Part shown: one piece after another, positions 14,201 through 15,710 of the stretch
Layout of the letters: each line of letters opens with the position of its first letter
Numbering within the stretch: position 1 is the first letter of the stretch
DNA from: Chrysochromulina parva
Taxonomy: Eukaryota > Haptophyta > Prymnesiales > Chrysochromulinaceae
Assembly: GCA_002887195.1 (NCBI GenBank)
Contig: PJAB01001285.1
Span: 1-15,710, forward strand
Direction of reading: 5' to 3'
Length of the DNA: 15,710 nt
Position numbers and translations under genes: made by a program
Notes under the pieces: model-generated
Seen by the model: the letters and a program-made list of their open reading frames with translations, nothing else
The model's database searches: none
Told to the model about the DNA's origin: nothing

Positions 14201-15710
14201 TGGCGTCCATATCTGTTGTTCAAGCACAGTCGCACTTGTGTCCAGCAGCATCCACTCAAACACTCCGGGACTGTGGGACAACGACGGCGCCAGTCACTGG
14301 GGGACCAATGTCTTTGTCTCAGGATCCACCGCTTGCTCCTTCGCAATGACCCTCACCGGCGTCTCAGGCACAGTCTCAACCTGCTTGGCACCGCCGCCGC
14401 CGCCCGCACCGCCGTCACCGCCGCCATCGCCGTCCGCACCGCCGCCGCCGCCGTATCCTCCTTCGCCGCCAAGGCCTCCGCCATCACCGCAATCGCCGCC
14501 GCCCGCGCCCCCGTCACCGCCCGTCCCGCCTCGTCCCCCTCCGAGCCCCTCTCTGCCGCCGCCTCGTGCGCCGCCGCCTCCGAGCCCCTCTCTGCCGCCG
14601 CCTCGTGCGCCGCCTCCGCCTCGTGCGCCGCCGCTGCCGCCTCGTGCGCCGCCTCCAGCGATCCCAAGTCTGAGTGCCAGCATGAGCTCCACCTTCATCT
14701 ATGGTCACCCCCTTCCCGCCTCGTCCTGCATAAATGGCCAGATCTCATTTGTGCCACAAGCGGATTTGTGCCACACCGAGACACAGGCCAATCCGTGGTT
14801 GTCCATCCAGATCTCCGGCCAACAAGCTGTGCGGCTGGTGTGGATCATGAATCGCGGTGACTGCTGTGGGGATCGCCTTTCGCCCTTCCAAATATGGGTC
14901 GGTGCATCGCCAGGAGACCACAACTCAGCTACGTCGCAAGCGTGCGTCGTGGGTAATCAGATAGTCCCAGCCACGGCCGGACCGTTCACATTCGACTGCC
15001 AGAGGGATCTCAATGGAACCTATGTGACCATCGTGCTGCCAGGGACGAATCGCATACTCAACCTTCACGAGGTGCGCATCTTTTCTTCGCCGTCACCTTC
15101 GCCGCCTCGAGCTCCGCCTCCGCCTCGTGCGCCGCCTCCGCCGCGTGCGCCGCCGGCTCCACAAACGACCTCGCCATTCGTTTACATATCAACCGTCCAG
15201 ACGTGGGCGGCTGGGCGCGCAGCGTGCCAGTCTCTCGGCGGCGATCTCGCAAGCATCCACAGCGCCGCGGAGAATGCCGCTGTGTGGGCTGTAGTCCCTC
15301 AAAACACCTGGACGTGGCTCGGTGCAAATGACCTGGTAAGCGAGGGCACCTGGAGGTGGTCCGACGGCACTCCGTGGGACTACTCCAACTGGTTCCCTGG
15401 TCAGCCAGACAACTATGGCGATCAGGATTGTGCCATCATCAATTGGTCTACAGAGCAAGACAAGTGGAATGATCTCAATTGTGTAGGTTCTAGCGCCGGC
15501 GCTGTGTGCCGGGTATACGTTCCGCCTCCGCCTCCTGCATCTCCACCCCCGTCGCCTCCTCCTAGTCCGCCGCCGCCGCTGTGCGCCGTAGACGGCGCAT
15601 ACACCTTCACCGGGGCGGCGACCTCCTACTTGACGGCCACGTCGCGCACCGGACTCGTCGGCGGGGGGCTTGGCTTCACGCTCTGCGCGTGGGTCTACCG
15701 CACGCGGACA
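11242..15710 (+). CDS. Secreted modular multi-lectin protein with Pro/Ser-Pro linkers (3' end outside window)
   Basis: Exons 11242-11613, 11728-13022 and 13178 to the window end give 1400 residues with no stop yet. Order: signal peptide (1-20, MGSLKTTLFLALVASVTGVI); DNRLRE/CBM96-like domain 1 (about 29-220); His/Pro linker (258-294); DNRLRE 2 (about 311-491); Pro linker; DNRLRE 3 (about 521-694); Ser-Pro linker; parallel beta-helix with GGGV repeats (715-960); 90-residue Pro linker (961-1050); F-type lectin domain (about 1053-1191); Pro linker; C-type lectin domain (1223-1333) with QPD 1298-1300, WND 1319-1321 and cysteines 1239, 1307, 1324 and 1333; linker; start of a LamG-like domain (1358 onward). 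Both introns sit inside DNRLRE domains, and splicing restores them (PWNE-STVTW; WDGNGP-TDVDFVLMKFDLS). It is probably a cell-surface or extracellular-matrix adhesin binding several glycans. Partner and glycan are unknown. Confidence 0.88.
11614..11727 (+). other. Intron 1 of the multi-lectin gene
   Basis: Donor GAG|GTGTGCTC and acceptor TTTCGACAG|TCC, 114 bases, phase 0. Reading through would hit a stop (TGA at 11650-11652). Splicing yields PWNE-STVTWTNLP, the usual W-(N/D)-E...(V/T)TW signature of DNRLRE domains. Confidence 0.85.
13023..13177 (+). other. Intron 2 of the multi-lectin gene
   Basis: Donor CC|GTGCGCGC and acceptor GCCCGCAG|GAC, 155 bases, phase 2. Domain 3 is continuous only after removal (WDGNGP, then TDVDFVLMKFDLS), matching WDGSSSVGHYDSVLVQF in domain 2. 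Confidence 0.82.
13653..14390 (+). repeat. Beta-helix coils with GGGV motif within the multi-lectin protein
   Basis: Coils include GGGVYVQNGNVAFTSCSVYS, GGGVFVGSAVVSFSSCRIFS, GGGVFINGGTVTLTQTNVYS and GGGVHICCSSTVALVSSSIH, each followed by SN(T/M/A) or SNTP. This is the spacing of right-handed parallel beta-helix proteins and recalls the GGA(I/L/V)/FxxN repeats of polymorphic outer-membrane-type proteins. No pectate-lyase catalytic residues are identified. Confidence 0.7.
14391..14660 (+). repeat. 90-residue proline-rich linker with duplicated PPSPSLPPPRAPP
   Basis: A Pro-rich stretch with Ser-Pro, Ala-Pro and Arg-Ala-Pro units resembles the hydroxyproline-rich shafts of algal wall glycoproteins (pherophorin-like). 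A segment encoding PPSPSLPPPRAPP occurs twice near 14540-14610, and RAPP occurs four times near 14570-14655. Ser-Pro runs are typical O-glycosylation sites after prolyl hydroxylation; that is known for other algae and inferred here. Confidence 0.85.

Overview
This is a GC-rich nuclear segment from a eukaryote, most likely a unicellular alga. Three multi-exon genes are supported by GT-AG introns that restore reading frame and conserved domain sequence. Intergenic spaces are short. Hydroxyproline-type (Pro/Ser-Pro) linkers, an ABA4-like xanthophyll-pathway membrane protein and animal-style lectin modules in one secreted protein fit a haptophyte or similar secondary-plastid alga. A green alga cannot be excluded from the sequence alone. 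No ribosomal, transfer RNA, viral or transposase gene was recognised.

Layout: (1) 1-579 (+), C-terminal end of a low-complexity protein with in-frame minisatellites. (2) 940-2726 (+), a four-exon DYRK-like (CMGC) protein kinase of 460 residues. (3) 3183-3755 (-), an ABA4/DUF4281-like membrane protein. (4) 3871-5547 (-), a Ser/Ala/Pro-rich repeat protein with RPxSA motifs. (5) 6061-8505 (-), a five-exon coiled-coil protein of 549 residues whose four phase-0 introns are each built from a different minisatellite. (6) 8999-9718 (-), a multi-pass membrane protein resembling the TLC family. (7) 9907-10998 (+), a coiled-coil protein with RPxSA motifs. (8) 11242 to beyond 15710 (+), the first 1400 residues of a secreted modular protein. 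Its order is signal peptide, three DNRLRE/CBM96-like domains, a parallel beta-helix, an F-type (fucolectin-like) lectin domain, a C-type lectin domain with QPD and WND, and the start of a LamG-like domain, mostly joined by Pro/Ser-Pro linkers.

The genes do not form one pathway; this looks like an ordinary but repeat-rich nuclear neighbourhood. Two things stand out. One is the multi-lectin surface or secreted protein, which looks made to bind several glycans at once (adhesion, mating, prey or bacterial contact, or cell-covering assembly). The other is a family of ATCAG/GCATGCAATCA-type minisatellites found in introns, in spacers and in one coding region. It includes an intron-exon boundary that has been tandemly duplicated, leaving a damaged copy of the acceptor and of the first 34 exon bases inside the intron.

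Exon structures were inferred by eye from splice signals, phase and domain continuity; no transcript or database evidence was available.
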